A stretch of 64,000 bases of DNA from Streptococcus sp. NPS 308. Lineage in GTDB: Bacteria > Bacillota > Bacilli > Lactobacillales > Streptococcaceae. The stretch covers positions 1,769,001-1,833,000 of the forward strand of contig NZ_AP017652.1 of assembly GCF_002355895.1 (NCBI RefSeq), read 5' to 3'. The position numbers and the translations under genes were made by a program. Shown in pieces: positions 36,008-45,318 of this stretch. Position 1 is the first letter of the stretch. Every line of letters begins with the position of its first letter. The notes beneath the pieces were generated by a model. That model saw only the letters and a list, made by a program, of their open reading frames with translations. It was not told the DNA's origin and ran no database searches.

Positions 36008-37885
36008 AGTCGTATAAATCGTCGATGCGGTCGCAATGGTGTGCCACTGGTTGGCTGTTGTGGCTGCAAAGTCCTTGTCTCCATAAAAATCATTAAATGG
36101 AAGGATTTCAACTTCTAATTCTTCGATACGGTCAATCTGACCTGCCAGATAAGCCTCGATGCGACTCTCTGCTCGCTTGATTCTTTGTAAGAGTCCGCCC
36201 ATACGGATATCAACCGTATCCAAACCAAAGACCTTGTTTTCTTTCAGCCATTGTTGACTAAAGAGTTTGTGGAAGGTTTCAATCTCACTTCTGAGTTTTG
36301 GTAATTCTTCTCTGGCGATTTGCTGCAAGCTGACTTTGTCACCGACTTTATAAGTTTCACGAATGCGTCGTCCTACATCAACCTTGCTACTTAAAATAGC
36401 ATTCAACTGAGCCTGAGTTTCAAAGAGATAGGCGTAGATGCCTGCTTTGTCTTTGATAGCATCAAGGGTCTCAGCGGCCTGAGCGAAGTGCGGTTTGTCC
36501 TGTTCAGGTGTCGTGTGTCGATCAAGAATCGGACAGAGAACATCCTGATAAAGGACATAGCGGTTAGGATTGATCCCACTGAGATTGCCTGGTAGATCTG
36601 GCAAGAGGTTGGCTAGGTCAATCTGCATGAAATCCTCAACTGATAGACCCGTATTGGTCTTGAAGTGTGCAGACAAACGGTCTAGGTCATTGCGGTAGCT
36701 GAGTTCTGCCCAGATTTGCAAGCTTGGGAGAATAGAAAACTGGGCTGTTTCCCCACCATTGTCCCCCCAACCTGTCACGATAACTTCTTTGATCTGATTA
36801 GCACGACAGGCTTTATTGGCCTCGATAGCCACTAGACGGCTGAAATGGTTGTGTGGGGTAAAACCAATCCACTTCCAAGCACCACCTGCAAAGGCGATAT
36901 CTTGGCTAATCTTGTGGTGATTGCGGAAATTACGATTGTACTTTTCTTCGCTGTCCTGGTAATAATCCCAATAAACCAAGGTTACACGATCTTTGAGACG
37001 GTCTAGGTAGACACGAGTTTCCTCAGGAATTTCCACATCGCGGTCATACTGGCCATCTGCTGACATGAGTTTGAAGAACATGTCACTCCACATCTGGCAG
37101 TGGAAACCATATTTGTCAGCAATATCCAGCACGCGCTCCAAGTGTTGACACATGAGGAGACTACGGTCCACAACACCGTTCAAAATGAGGTAGCGTCCCA
37201 AACCAACCAAGTGAGCTTCGTCCATCCCGATATTGACCTTGCGTGTCTGCAGTTTAGACAGAGTGGCAAACATCCCGTCAATCAAATCATAAACCTTTTC
37301 TTCACCGATAAGGAGAATGTCCTCTACATCACGGAGTTCTTGCACTTCTTTGACACCCCATTTAACGAAGGCCGACAAATGAGCCAAGGTCTGGATGCAA
37401 GGCACAAAGGTCATATCAAACTGCTGGGCATGGGCTTCGATTTCCTGCAACTCCTCTGTTGAATAGGCTCCACGGAAGTAACCAAAGTATGGTTGCCCCT
37501 CAATCTGGTAGGTGTCTTCCATGTAAAGCTCAAAGGTTGAGTAGCCCATGAGAGCCAAAACCTCAATCATCTGCTTAGCTGAAGCTACATTTAGCACTGC
37601 ATTTCGGGAACAGTCTGCCATGTAAGCCAAATCTTCGTAAGCAGCTTGTTCTTCAATCTCTACCTTATCACCTTCTACTAGAGCTGTTGCCAATAAGGAC
37701 AAGGCGCGGTAAAGTTGGTGAGGTTTGCGATAAGTCAGTTGATAGTGGCCATCCTCACCCTTGATAGAGATAGAGGCTTGGTCATACTGAGCGACTGCTA
37801 CCTCTACATCTGCTAGCGAAATATGCTTTTTAAGCAACTCTAATGCTTGCTCTTGTTTGGGACTAAGTCCTGTAAAAATTACCAT
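36005..37885 (-). CDS. Family 20 beta-hexosaminidase (GH20C-like)
   Basis: A 626-residue cytoplasmic exo-beta-N-acetylhexosaminidase with no signal peptide. The catalytic Asp-Glu pair is in [15 protein letters not shown], after an (alpha/beta)8-barrel start at about residue 70 ([20 protein letters not shown]). It resembles the intracellular pneumococcal enzyme GH20C that removes terminal GlcNAc or GalNAc. The start at 37885 has AGGAGG upstream and overlaps the ROK stop (ATGGTAA), so the two are coupled. The stop codon is supplied by the adjoining BOX element. Confidence 0.92.
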   Translation of the reverse strand: MVIFTGLSPKQEQALELLKKHISLADVEVAVAQYDQASISIKGEDGHYQLTYRKPHQLYRALSLLATALVEGDKVEIEEQAAYEDLAYMADCSRNAVLNVASAKQMIEVLALMGYSTFELYMEDTYQIEGQPYFGYFRGAYSTEELQEIEAHAQQFDMTFVPCIQTLAHLSAFVKWGVKEVQELRDVEDILLIGEEKVYDLIDGMFATLSKLQTRKVNIGMDEAHLVGLGRYLILNGVVDRSLLMCQHLERVLDIADKYGFHCQMWSDMFFKLMSADGQYDRDVEIPEETRVYLDRLKDRVTLVYWDYYQDSEEKYNRNFRNHHKISQDIAFAGGAWKWIGFTPHNHFSRLVAIEANKACRANQIKEVIVTGWGDNGGETAQFSILPSLQIWAELSYRNDLDRLSAHFKTNTGLSVEDFMQIDLANLLPDLPGNLSGINPNRYVLYQDVLCPILDRHTTPEQDKPHFAQAAETLDAIKDKAGIYAYLFETQAQLNAILSSKVDVGRRIRETYKVGDKVSLQQIAREELPKLRSEIETFHKLFSQQWLKENKVFGLDTVDIRMGGLLQRIKRAESRIEAYLAGQIDRIEELEVEILPFNDFYGDKDFAATTANQWHTIATASTIYTT

Positions 37886-38748
37886 TGGTTTTCCTCCTGC
37901 AACCAGTTGACAAGGGCACCATAGAGATTGGCATCTGCATGATAGGTGCAAGCTTGGATAACTGGTGCGACTGTGTATTCTTCGTAGGTTTCGACAAATT
38001 CATCGACAGCTTTTTTGACACCTTGGATAAAATCTGGATTTTGACTGATAGAGCCTCCCAGACTAATGACATCTGGATCGATCAGATACTGGATATTGAG
38101 CAAGCCTTGAGCCAGATTACGGTTCATGCGCTCAATGGCTTCTTGACAAAGGGCATTGCCTGCTGCAGCTTCTTGGTAAATCTTGCGACCGTCCCAGTCA
38201 GTCTGACCTGACTTTTCAATTACGTAGCGGACCATGTTTCCTGTAGATGCTAGTTGCGACCAGTTGTTGAGCTTTTCTGCTGGTGCAATGATTGTCATAT
38301 AGCCAAACTCACCACCTAAGCCGTGGCGACCTCGGTGAAGTTTGCCATTGATAATCATAGCTCCGCCGATTCCTGTCCCAATCACGACACAGGCTGCATT
38401 TTCAATCTCTGGATGAGCTAGCAGTTCACTAAGTCCAACACAGTTGGCATCATTTTCTAGATGGACAGGTAGCTGATGATGAGCAAGGGCCTCATACCAA
38501 GAAAAACCGTGAATATAAGGTACGGCACTGATTCCCTCAATTACACCTGTTTCTTGATTGACCGCGCCTGGAACGCTCATGGCAATGCCCTTATAATCTT
38601 TCTCTGCCAAGCATTTGTCTAGCCATGCCAGTAAATCTTCTAGGGTTTCTGGTGTCGGTGTACTTGTCTTATCTAGTATTTTTCCATCAGGAGTCAGACT
38701 GGCAAACTTAATCCCAGTCCCTCCGATATCAATGGTTGCAATGGTCAT
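37879..38748 (-). CDS. ROK family sugar kinase
   Basis: A 289-residue sugar kinase of the ROK family without a DNA-binding domain. The phosphate motif [13 protein letters not shown] is at the N-terminus, NDANCVGL holds the catalytic Asp near residue 100, and [17 protein letters not shown] follows. The zinc-binding Cys cluster usual in ROK kinases is absent: after EFGYM no cysteines follow, so it belongs to the zinc-free subgroup. It probably phosphorylates mannose, GlcNAc or glucose freed by the neighbouring glycosidases. It lies between GH38 and GH20 on the same strand. A weak cre-like sequence (TGATAACGAATACT, minus strand) lies upstream. Confidence 0.88.
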   Translation of the reverse strand: MTIATIDIGGTGIKFASLTPDGKILDKTSTPTPETLEDLLAWLDKCLAEKDYKGIAMSVPGAVNQETGVIEGISAVPYIHGFSWYEALAHHQLPVHLENDANCVGLSELLAHPEIENAACVVIGTGIGGAMIINGKLHRGRHGLGGEFGYMTIIAPAEKLNNWSQLASTGNMVRYVIEKSGQTDWDGRKIYQEAAAGNALCQEAIERMNRNLAQGLLNIQYLIDPDVISLGGSISQNPDFIQGVKKAVDEFVETYEEYTVAPVIQACTYHADANLYGALVNWLQEENQW

Positions 38749-38844
38749 ATTTTCACCAAAAAAGGGACGAATCAGTAGTTAATCCTTACTCTTTCGCCCC
38801 TCCTTTCTATCTCATAGTATTCGTTATCAAACACTTTAAAACTG

Positions 38845-41490
38845 TTAAATGTCTTCTTTTTTAATCAATTCTGTACGAATTTCTTGTGGAGCCAATAGTC
38901 CTGAATGAACTGGATATGGTCGTTCAAGTAAGTCCAGAATGGTTTGTTGGTGTTCAGATATGCGCACATTTTCTTGGCTCATATTGTAGTAACGGAGGAC
39001 ATATCCTTCTTCATTTTCCGCCACTTTAAAGGCTGTTGGGCAAACTTGTGGTAAGCTGAGTGCCGCATGACTCAAGAGGCTACCAGTCGCAGCAACACTT
39101 CCTTCTTGTTTAGCAACCTGAAGGCTAGTGAATGGTGTTTGGAAGGCTTTGGCACGACGGAAAGCTGAGAAGCGTTCTTGCGCTTGGTGGCATTCAAGAG
39201 CAAACTCGACTTCAAACTCACGCAAGCACTGAGCCTCTGGCGTTGGGAAGTAACCCCAGTCACCTAGCTCGCCTGAAGCACGAAGGATGGTCACTGCAAT
39301 GGTATCGTCTCCAAGGATTTCATACTCGTGCAATCCTTTATTGGCCACCGTCACTCCTTTTTCATCATCATAAAGGCTGACAAAGGCTTGTTGGTGTTGT
39401 GGATTTTCAGGATTTTCCCAAGAAGCAGCTGGTTTATTTGGTCGTGTCACCACCTCATAGATGCTTTCAGAGTCATTGCTTGGACGTGTGTTATGAGCCT
39501 TGACCAAGAGACGGATACGGTGGTCCTTGGCTGTGTTAGTAAAGCGAGTCTTGAAGCGTATTTGTGGATTATCAACAAAGACGGTCATCTCTGTTTCAAG
39601 AAGAATGCTTGCCAATTCTTCTGAGCGCCCAGCTTCACGCGTCATAAACTCGATGATGCCTCTTTGTTCTGCATCCAGTTTTTCGTCTGCACTTACTGGA
39701 ATTGTCAATTCATGTTTGAGCAAGATCTTGGCAAAACGAGCTGTATTTTCCAAAACTTCACAGCCTTTGAGTTCTGCGTAGATAGGCTCTGTTCCTTTTG
39801 GTTGGAAATAGATGTACTCATTTCCAATGTCACCACGATCTTCAAAGCGAATAACATCTTCATAAGCTTCATGAGTTGTCTTGTCGTAGACCGTGATGTT
39901 TTCATCCACACTGACCGTTACAAATGGCGTATTAATCACTCCATTTTGGTAAATACCGTCACGGTGTTCTTGTTCTCCTTCAAGCAATTGGAAGGTTGTC
40001 CAAGAGAGAGGGGCTAGATGAACAGGGACTGTCACGCGCACTTGTCGAGCGATACGAGCCTGACGGAACTTGTCTTTTGGCAAATCATACTCAAAATTAG
40101 CTCCCAGATCTTCGATTCTCGCTTCTACAGCATGGCCTTCCAAGTCTTCGACACGGTAGTTTGGCAAGGTCAAGGCTGCCATTTTCTTGTAGCCTTCTGT
40201 TGGGTGCAATTCCTTGAAATCACAAATCGCCACATCAATCACTGTGCTGACAGTGTCAACCTTGTCATGCAAGCCTGTATTGATGACGGTAAAGAGATGG
40301 TCGCTTTGAGCTTCGTGGGTTGCAATTTTAACCTTCCACTCGTTGAGAAGGTTGCTCTTAACGAAGTTTCCGACTTGGTTGACCTTGGCAAAACGTGTTT
40401 CCATCTCACGGTGAACTTCGTCAATACTACAGCCACAGATACTATCATGGGGCGCATTTTGTAGAAGGACTTTCCAAGCATAGGTCAACTGGTCCTTGTG
40501 GTTATGTCCACCAGTGATGACAGTCAATGGTTCCACTACTTGTTCTAGCAGGTTGCTATTTTCTTGGAAGGCTTGTTTGAGGTAAATCCGTGAAGAAGAA
40601 GTGTTGGCAAGTGTGTACCAACCGTCTGTTTCTTGACTGGTCAACTCGCCTGTAACCGTTGATAGTTGCTCCGGCAGAGCACTTTCTACTGCGTGGATGT
40701 AGTCATCAAATGAACTATGCACAAAGGTCACATCTGGGAAGAGTTCATTTGCCACACGAATGGCTTCGCTCAGATTTCTCTGTACAGGCTGATGGTCACA
40801 GCCGTTCATCATCAACCATTGGTTGGTCGAGGCGTAGTCACGCACATCGGACAGTTTTTGTTTCCAGAAAGCCAAGGCTTCGTCCTTATCAACTGGGATT
40901 TCATTCCCGTTACTGTACCAGTTGGCAAAGAGGATACCGAGAACACGACTTCCGTCTGCACCCTGCCAGTACATTTCTGAAAACTGGGAAGTAAACTGCT
41001 CATCTTCGAGGACTTGGTTGTCAAAGCCAATCGGCTTGACACCACGGCCAAAGGCTGCCACGTGAATGCCTGATTTTTGAAGGATTTGAGGAGCTTGTCC
41101 CATATTTCCAAAGGTATCTGGGAAGTAACCAACCTGGGTTGATTTGCCCCATTTTGCACATTCTGCTTGGCCAATCAAGGTATTGCGGACGTTGGCTTCA
41201 CTGGAAATCAAGTAGTCATCCTGCAAGATGTAAAAGGGACCAATTTTGAGTTTGCCTTGGTCGATATAACCTTGGACTTTGTCGCGATTTTCAGGACGAA
41301 TTTCTAAGTAGTCATCAAGGACAATGGTTTGACCATCCAAGTGGAAGCTCTTGAACTCAGGATCATTTTCAAAAAGGTCAAAAAGATTGTCAAATAACTC
41401 CACCAACTGCATACGGTGGCTTTCAAAAGGCAAGTACCACTCACGGTCCCAGTGACTGTGTGAGATAATATGTACAACAACATTTTCCAT
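38845..41490 (-). CDS. Family 38 alpha-mannosidase
   Basis: An 881-residue cytoplasmic enzyme. The zinc site motif HSHWDREWY is close to the N-terminus, and the nucleophile Asp lies in GYFPDTFGNMGQAPQIL near residue 115. Central helical and C-terminal beta domains follow, giving normal size. It removes alpha-mannose (alpha-1,3 in the pneumococcal homologue) from N-glycan fragments. The start at 41490 is preferred: GAGG lies nine bases upstream and MENVVVHIISHSH begins the conserved part. It is downstream of GH125 with a BOX element between, and upstream of the ROK gene. Confidence 0.94.
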   Translation of the reverse strand: MENVVVHIISHSHWDREWYLPFESHRMQLVELFDNLFDLFENDPEFKSFHLDGQTIVLDDYLEIRPENRDKVQGYIDQGKLKIGPFYILQDDYLISSEANVRNTLIGQAECAKWGKSTQVGYFPDTFGNMGQAPQILQKSGIHVAAFGRGVKPIGFDNQVLEDEQFTSQFSEMYWQGADGSRVLGILFANWYSNGNEIPVDKDEALAFWKQKLSDVRDYASTNQWLMMNGCDHQPVQRNLSEAIRVANELFPDVTFVHSSFDDYIHAVESALPEQLSTVTGELTSQETDGWYTLANTSSSRIYLKQAFQENSNLLEQVVEPLTVITGGHNHKDQLTYAWKVLLQNAPHDSICGCSIDEVHREMETRFAKVNQVGNFVKSNLLNEWKVKIATHEAQSDHLFTVINTGLHDKVDTVSTVIDVAICDFKELHPTEGYKKMAALTLPNYRVEDLEGHAVEARIEDLGANFEYDLPKDKFRQARIARQVRVTVPVHLAPLSWTTFQLLEGEQEHRDGIYQNGVINTPFVTVSVDENITVYDKTTHEAYEDVIRFEDRGDIGNEYIYFQPKGTEPIYAELKGCEVLENTARFAKILLKHELTIPVSADEKLDAEQRGIIEFMTREAGRSEELASILLETEMTVFVDNPQIRFKTRFTNTAKDHRIRLLVKAHNTRPSNDSESIYEVVTRPNKPAASWENPENPQHQQAFVSLYDDEKGVTVANKGLHEYEILGDDTIAVTILRASGELGDWGYFPTPEAQCLREFEVEFALECHQAQERFSAFRRAKAFQTPFTSLQVAKQEGSVAATGSLLSHAALSLPQVCPTAFKVAENEEGYVLRYYNMSQENVRISEHQQTILDLLERPYPVHSGLLAPQEIRTELIKKEDI

Positions 41491-41588
41491 GAAGTAAAAC
41501 CTCATTCTAAATTAATTTTTTATTTTTAACGTTTTAAATGTAAAATTGTGATTCTTTCCTAGAATCAGTTGAGCGAAAGCGTGCTCCT

Positions 41589-41743
41589 TATACTCAATGA
41601 AAATCAAAGAGCAAACTAGGAAGCTAGCCGCAGGCTGCTCAAAGCACTGCTTTGAGGTTGTGGATAGAACTTGACGAAGTCAGTAACCATACCTACGGCA
41701 AGGCGAAGCTGACGTGGTTTGAAGAGATTTTCGAAGAGTATTA
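41589..41743 (-). repeat. BOX element (boxA-boxC type), second copy
   Basis: About 155 bases, nearly identical to the copy at 35855 with a handful of substitutions and small indels in the middle, in the same orientation and with the same ends. Its final TTA on the plus strand is the TAA stop of the GH125 gene. It separates GH125 from GH38 and may fold in the transcript. Confidence 0.92.
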
Positions 41744-43021
41744 ACGGATACCCAGGTAATCCAAGACTAACTCACAGAACATCATGTTGGCCCATGAGAA
41801 CCATTCGCGAGAGTAGAGCGTTGGATCATCTACGTGGAAGCTTTCGTGCATGACACCTGTGCCACCATCGCAGGCAACGAGCTGATCGAGCAAGAATTTC
41901 TTCTCCGCCTTATCTCTTGTTGTCAAGCCTTGGATAGAAAGGGCAATCGGCCAGATATAGCGATAGAAGGTGTGAGAACTTCCAAGTCCACTAGCATATT
42001 CACCTTGGTAGAAGTATGGATTTTCAGGGCTCAGAATGGTGCGACGAGTTGCTTGATACACTTCATCATCCACATCACAGTAACCAAGATAGGGAGCAGC
42101 CAGTAGACTCGGTACATTTGGATCATCCATGATGCTGGCATTTCCTAGACCATCCACTTCAAAGGCGTAAATCTTTTCACCCTTGCTATTGGTGGTGTAG
42201 GCATAGTTTTCGATCCCTTCTTGAATCTCAGCCTGCAGACGTTTAGCGTCTGCCACGATGTTTTGGCTATCAGCTAGATTCAATTCTGCAAAGATTTCTT
42301 GGACATAACCCAAGACAACGACTGCAAACATATTGGATGGAATCAAATAGCTATACTGACAGCAATCATCACTTGGACGGAAGGCTGACCAGGTCATCCC
42401 TGTCACGGCAAAGTCAGGACCAAAGCCGTCATTTACCAAAGTGTCTTCCTTACGGTCAGTATCACGAACAAAGCGATAAGGAGAGTTCTTGTGGTCTTGC
42501 TCAACGGTCCAGAGATGAAGAATTTCCTTGGTCGCTGCGACAAAAGTCTCATCAAACTGACTGGTCTCGCCAGTCTCTTTCCAAAGGAGATAAGCCAACT
42601 GCAAAGGATAGCAAAGCGAGTCCACCTCATACTTGCGTTCCCAGATCCAGCCGTTAAGATCTGTGTGGTCAGTCTCGTGGTGGCCCTTCCAGTTCTCCTC
42701 AATGTTAAAGGAATTGGCATAAGGATCCTTGAGTACCAAGGTCATCTGACGCTTGACCAAACCTGCAATGGTCTGACGCAAGAGAGGATCTCTTTTAGCC
42801 ACATGAAGATAGGGTCTGAGTTGGGCAGTCGAATCCCGAAGCCACATGGCAGGGATATCCCCTGTTAATACAAAGGTCGAACCATCTTCTAGAATCTCAA
42901 CCGTATTGTCCAAGGTGTCGGTATAGCAACGCTCAAAGACATCCACCCACTCCGGATGGTCCTTGGCACGCTCTGCTACTTCATCCAGCCACTCTCTGAC
43001 GATTTCTTTAGAATAAACCAT
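41741..43021 (-). CDS. Family 125 exo-alpha-1,6-mannosidase
   Basis: A 426-residue cytoplasmic (alpha/alpha)6-barrel enzyme. The motif PAMWLRDSTAQLRPY near residues 60-75 and WIWERKYEVDSLCYPL near residue 130 are characteristic of GH125. It hydrolyses non-reducing alpha-1,6-linked mannose of N-glycans. The start at 43021 gives the length known for the pneumococcal homologue and has AAAGAGG upstream; a longer frame of 24 residues is rejected. It is divergent from GH92 across 171 bases and upstream of GH38. Confidence 0.93.
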   Translation of the reverse strand: MVYSKEIVREWLDEVAERAKDHPEWVDVFERCYTDTLDNTVEILEDGSTFVLTGDIPAMWLRDSTAQLRPYLHVAKRDPLLRQTIAGLVKRQMTLVLKDPYANSFNIEENWKGHHETDHTDLNGWIWERKYEVDSLCYPLQLAYLLWKETGETSQFDETFVAATKEILHLWTVEQDHKNSPYRFVRDTDRKEDTLVNDGFGPDFAVTGMTWSAFRPSDDCCQYSYLIPSNMFAVVVLGYVQEIFAELNLADSQNIVADAKRLQAEIQEGIENYAYTTNSKGEKIYAFEVDGLGNASIMDDPNVPSLLAAPYLGYCDVDDEVYQATRRTILSPENPYFYQGEYASGLGSSHTFYRYIWPIALSIQGLTTRDKAEKKFLLDQLVACDGGTGVMHESFHVDDPTLYSREWFSWANMMFCELVLDYLGIR

Positions 43022-43157
43022 TTTTAATTTTACCTCTTTCAAACAAGTTTCATGTTCAGTATATAGTTTTTGAGACAGAAAATACATACACAAATGATAG
43101 TCATTTTTCTACAAAATTGCTTACTTTCGAACCCCATATCTAAAGGTCTCATTTTTC

Positions 43158-43166
43158 TGATATAAT
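43158..43166 (+). promoter_or_regulatory. Extended -10 of the GH92 gene
   Basis: TGATATAAT lies 27 bases before the GH92 start; no clear -35. Confidence 0.6.
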
Positions 43167-43192
43167 GTAGAAAAACAGCTAAAGGAAATACC

Positions 43193-45277
43193 ATGAAACC
43201 ACTACTTGAAACCATCGATACCCGCTTTGGTACTGCTAGCAAGCATGCCTTCTCTCGGGGAAATACCCTACCATACACAGGCGTGCCTTTTGGGATGAAT
43301 TATTTTGTGCCCCAGACTAGTGACCAGGACGGATCTTGGTTTTTCGATCCGCATCTGCCCATCTTTCAGGGAATTCGCTTAACCCACCAGCCCAGTCCTT
43401 GGATTGGGGACTACTCATGGCTCCTTCTGACACCTGTCACAGGCCAGCTTGGGGGAGACAGTCTCTTTCACCGCCAGTCTTCTTATGATATAGATAAAGC
43501 TTGCTTCCAGCCTCACTATTTGAAACTCTTTTCTCTGCGCTATCAGATTGAAACCCAGCTCACACCGACTTGCTATGGCGCTTCTATGCGCCTAGAGCAA
43601 AAGCAAGGCAAAGCCCTCGCCCTCTACCTTCATGCAGCAGATGACCTAACAGTGGAGCAAGTAGATAAGCGGACTCTGGCCCTACGACAAGAAGGCAAAA
43701 CAGAGACCAATAAAAATCCGCTGATACTCTTCACCGCCCTACAAATGAACACGGATATTCTTGCTGTCAGCCAAGAAAGCGGAGACTGGCGAATTGACCT
43801 CGCAGATAGCCATGCTGAAATCCAACTAGCGACTTCCTTTATTTCTCCTTCTCAAGCGCTGCTTAATCTACCTCAAACGGACTTTGATAACTGTAAAGCA
43901 AATGCCCTAGCAGACTGGGAAAATCTCCTCCACCGTTTTGATATCGTGGAGACAGGGGAAGCCGACCGAACCTTTTTTGACCACTGCCTCTACAGACTCT
44001 TCCTCTTCCCACAGACATTTTATGAGGTGAACGAGTCAGGGCAAGCCATCCACATGGATTTGTCTACTGGTACTGTCAAGCCTGGTGTCCTCTTTAGCAA
44101 CAATGGTTTCTGGGATACCTTCCGCACCACCTTTCCCCTCTTTGCCCTTATCATACCAGAACACTATCACCGCTTTCTAGAAGGTTTCCTCAATAGCTAC
44201 CGTGATACTGGATTCCTGCCTAAATGGCTGGCTCCAGATGAACGTGGTATGATGCCTGGTACTCTATTGGACGGCATTATCGCAGATAACGCCTGCAAGG
44301 AAATGGCTCCCGACTTGGAAGAAGAACTCCTCCAAGCCATGCTGGAGACAGCCACCAAGTCCGACCCTCTCGGCATCAATGGTCGCCATGGACTAACCCA
44401 ATACCAAGAGTTAGGCTATCTCTCTACTGACCACCACGAAAGCGTCAGCCACACCCTAGACTACGCCTATAGTGATTTTTGCATCGCCAGCTGTGCCGAA
44501 AAACAAGGTCAGAATGACATCGCCCAGACTTATAAGGTCGCATCGCAGAATTTCCGTCATCTCTTTGACTCTGAGACAGGCTATATGCGTGCGCGAGATC
44601 GTCAAGGCAACTTCCGACCTGACTTCTCTCCTTACAGTTGGGGACGAGACTACGCCGAATGTTCTGCCATTCAAGCGACTTTGGGCGTTCTACACGACAT
44701 CCCTGGCTTAATCCAACTGATGGGTGGAAAAGAAACCTTTAGCCACTACCTTTTGAAAGCCTGTCAGGATGCTCCTCTCTTTGAAACGACTGGCTATGGT
44801 TATGAGATTCACGAGATGAGCGAGATGGCTACTGCTCCTTTTGGACAAGTCGCCATTTCCAACCAACCTAGTTTCCACATCCCTTATCTCTTCCGCTACA
44901 GTGACTACCCTGACTACACTGCTCTTCTCATCAAATCGATACGTCAGAAAGCCTTTCACCCAAGTTGGCAAGCCTATCCTGGCGATGAGGATAATGGCAG
45001 TCTCTCTGCTTGGTACATCTGGTCGGCTCTTGGATTCTACCCGACCTGTCCAGGAAAACCAAGCTACGATCTCGGAATCCCCCTCTTTGATCATCTCCGT
45101 GTCTACCTGGCTAAAGAAAATAAATGGTTGGATATCTATGCTGAACAAAACTACAGCCATTTTAACTTTGTCAAAGAGTGTCGATTGGACAAGACCCCTG
45201 TATCTAGCATCCAACACCAAGACCTCTTGAAAACTGAGCAACTGACCTTCACCCTCAGCTGGCTACCAAATCACTAA
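43193..45277 (+). CDS. Family 92 alpha-1,2-mannosidase
   Basis: A 694-residue calcium-dependent mannosidase without a signal peptide, so probably cytoplasmic. The motifs GFWDTFRTTFPLFAL, NQPSFHIPYLFRYSDYP and GDEDNGSLSAWYIWSALGFY, with the catalytic acidic residues in GDEDNG, are characteristic of GH92. It trims alpha-1,2-mannose from high-mannose glycans. It is the only plus-strand gene of the glycosidase cluster, divergent from GH125 and convergent with GH29. Confidence 0.94.
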   Translation: MKPLLETIDTRFGTASKHAFSRGNTLPYTGVPFGMNYFVPQTSDQDGSWFFDPHLPIFQGIRLTHQPSPWIGDYSWLLLTPVTGQLGGDSLFHRQSSYDIDKACFQPHYLKLFSLRYQIETQLTPTCYGASMRLEQKQGKALALYLHAADDLTVEQVDKRTLALRQEGKTETNKNPLILFTALQMNTDILAVSQESGDWRIDLADSHAEIQLATSFISPSQALLNLPQTDFDNCKANALADWENLLHRFDIVETGEADRTFFDHCLYRLFLFPQTFYEVNESGQAIHMDLSTGTVKPGVLFSNNGFWDTFRTTFPLFALIIPEHYHRFLEGFLNSYRDTGFLPKWLAPDERGMMPGTLLDGIIADNACKEMAPDLEEELLQAMLETATKSDPLGINGRHGLTQYQELGYLSTDHHESVSHTLDYAYSDFCIASCAEKQGQNDIAQTYKVASQNFRHLFDSETGYMRARDRQGNFRPDFSPYSWGRDYAECSAIQATLGVLHDIPGLIQLMGGKETFSHYLLKACQDAPLFETTGYGYEIHEMSEMATAPFGQVAISNQPSFHIPYLFRYSDYPDYTALLIKSIRQKAFHPSWQAYPGDEDNGSLSAWYIWSALGFYPTCPGKPSYDLGIPLFDHLRVYLAKENKWLDIYAEQNYSHFNFVKECRLDKTPVSSIQHQDLLKTEQLTFTLSWLPNH

Positions 45278-45282
45278 TAACC

Positions 45283-45318
45283 AAAAGAACCTTTGCATCG
45301 CGCAAAGGTTCTTCTTTT
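45283..45318. terminator. Bidirectional terminator between GH92 and GH29
   Basis: AGAACCTTTGC and GCAAAGGTTCT form a perfect 11-pair stem around ATCGC with flanking A and T runs. Confidence 0.92.

Noticed and set aside
41510..41535. cre site upstream of GH38
   Set aside because: The best candidate around TTTTAACGTTTTAA has three mismatches to the consensus.
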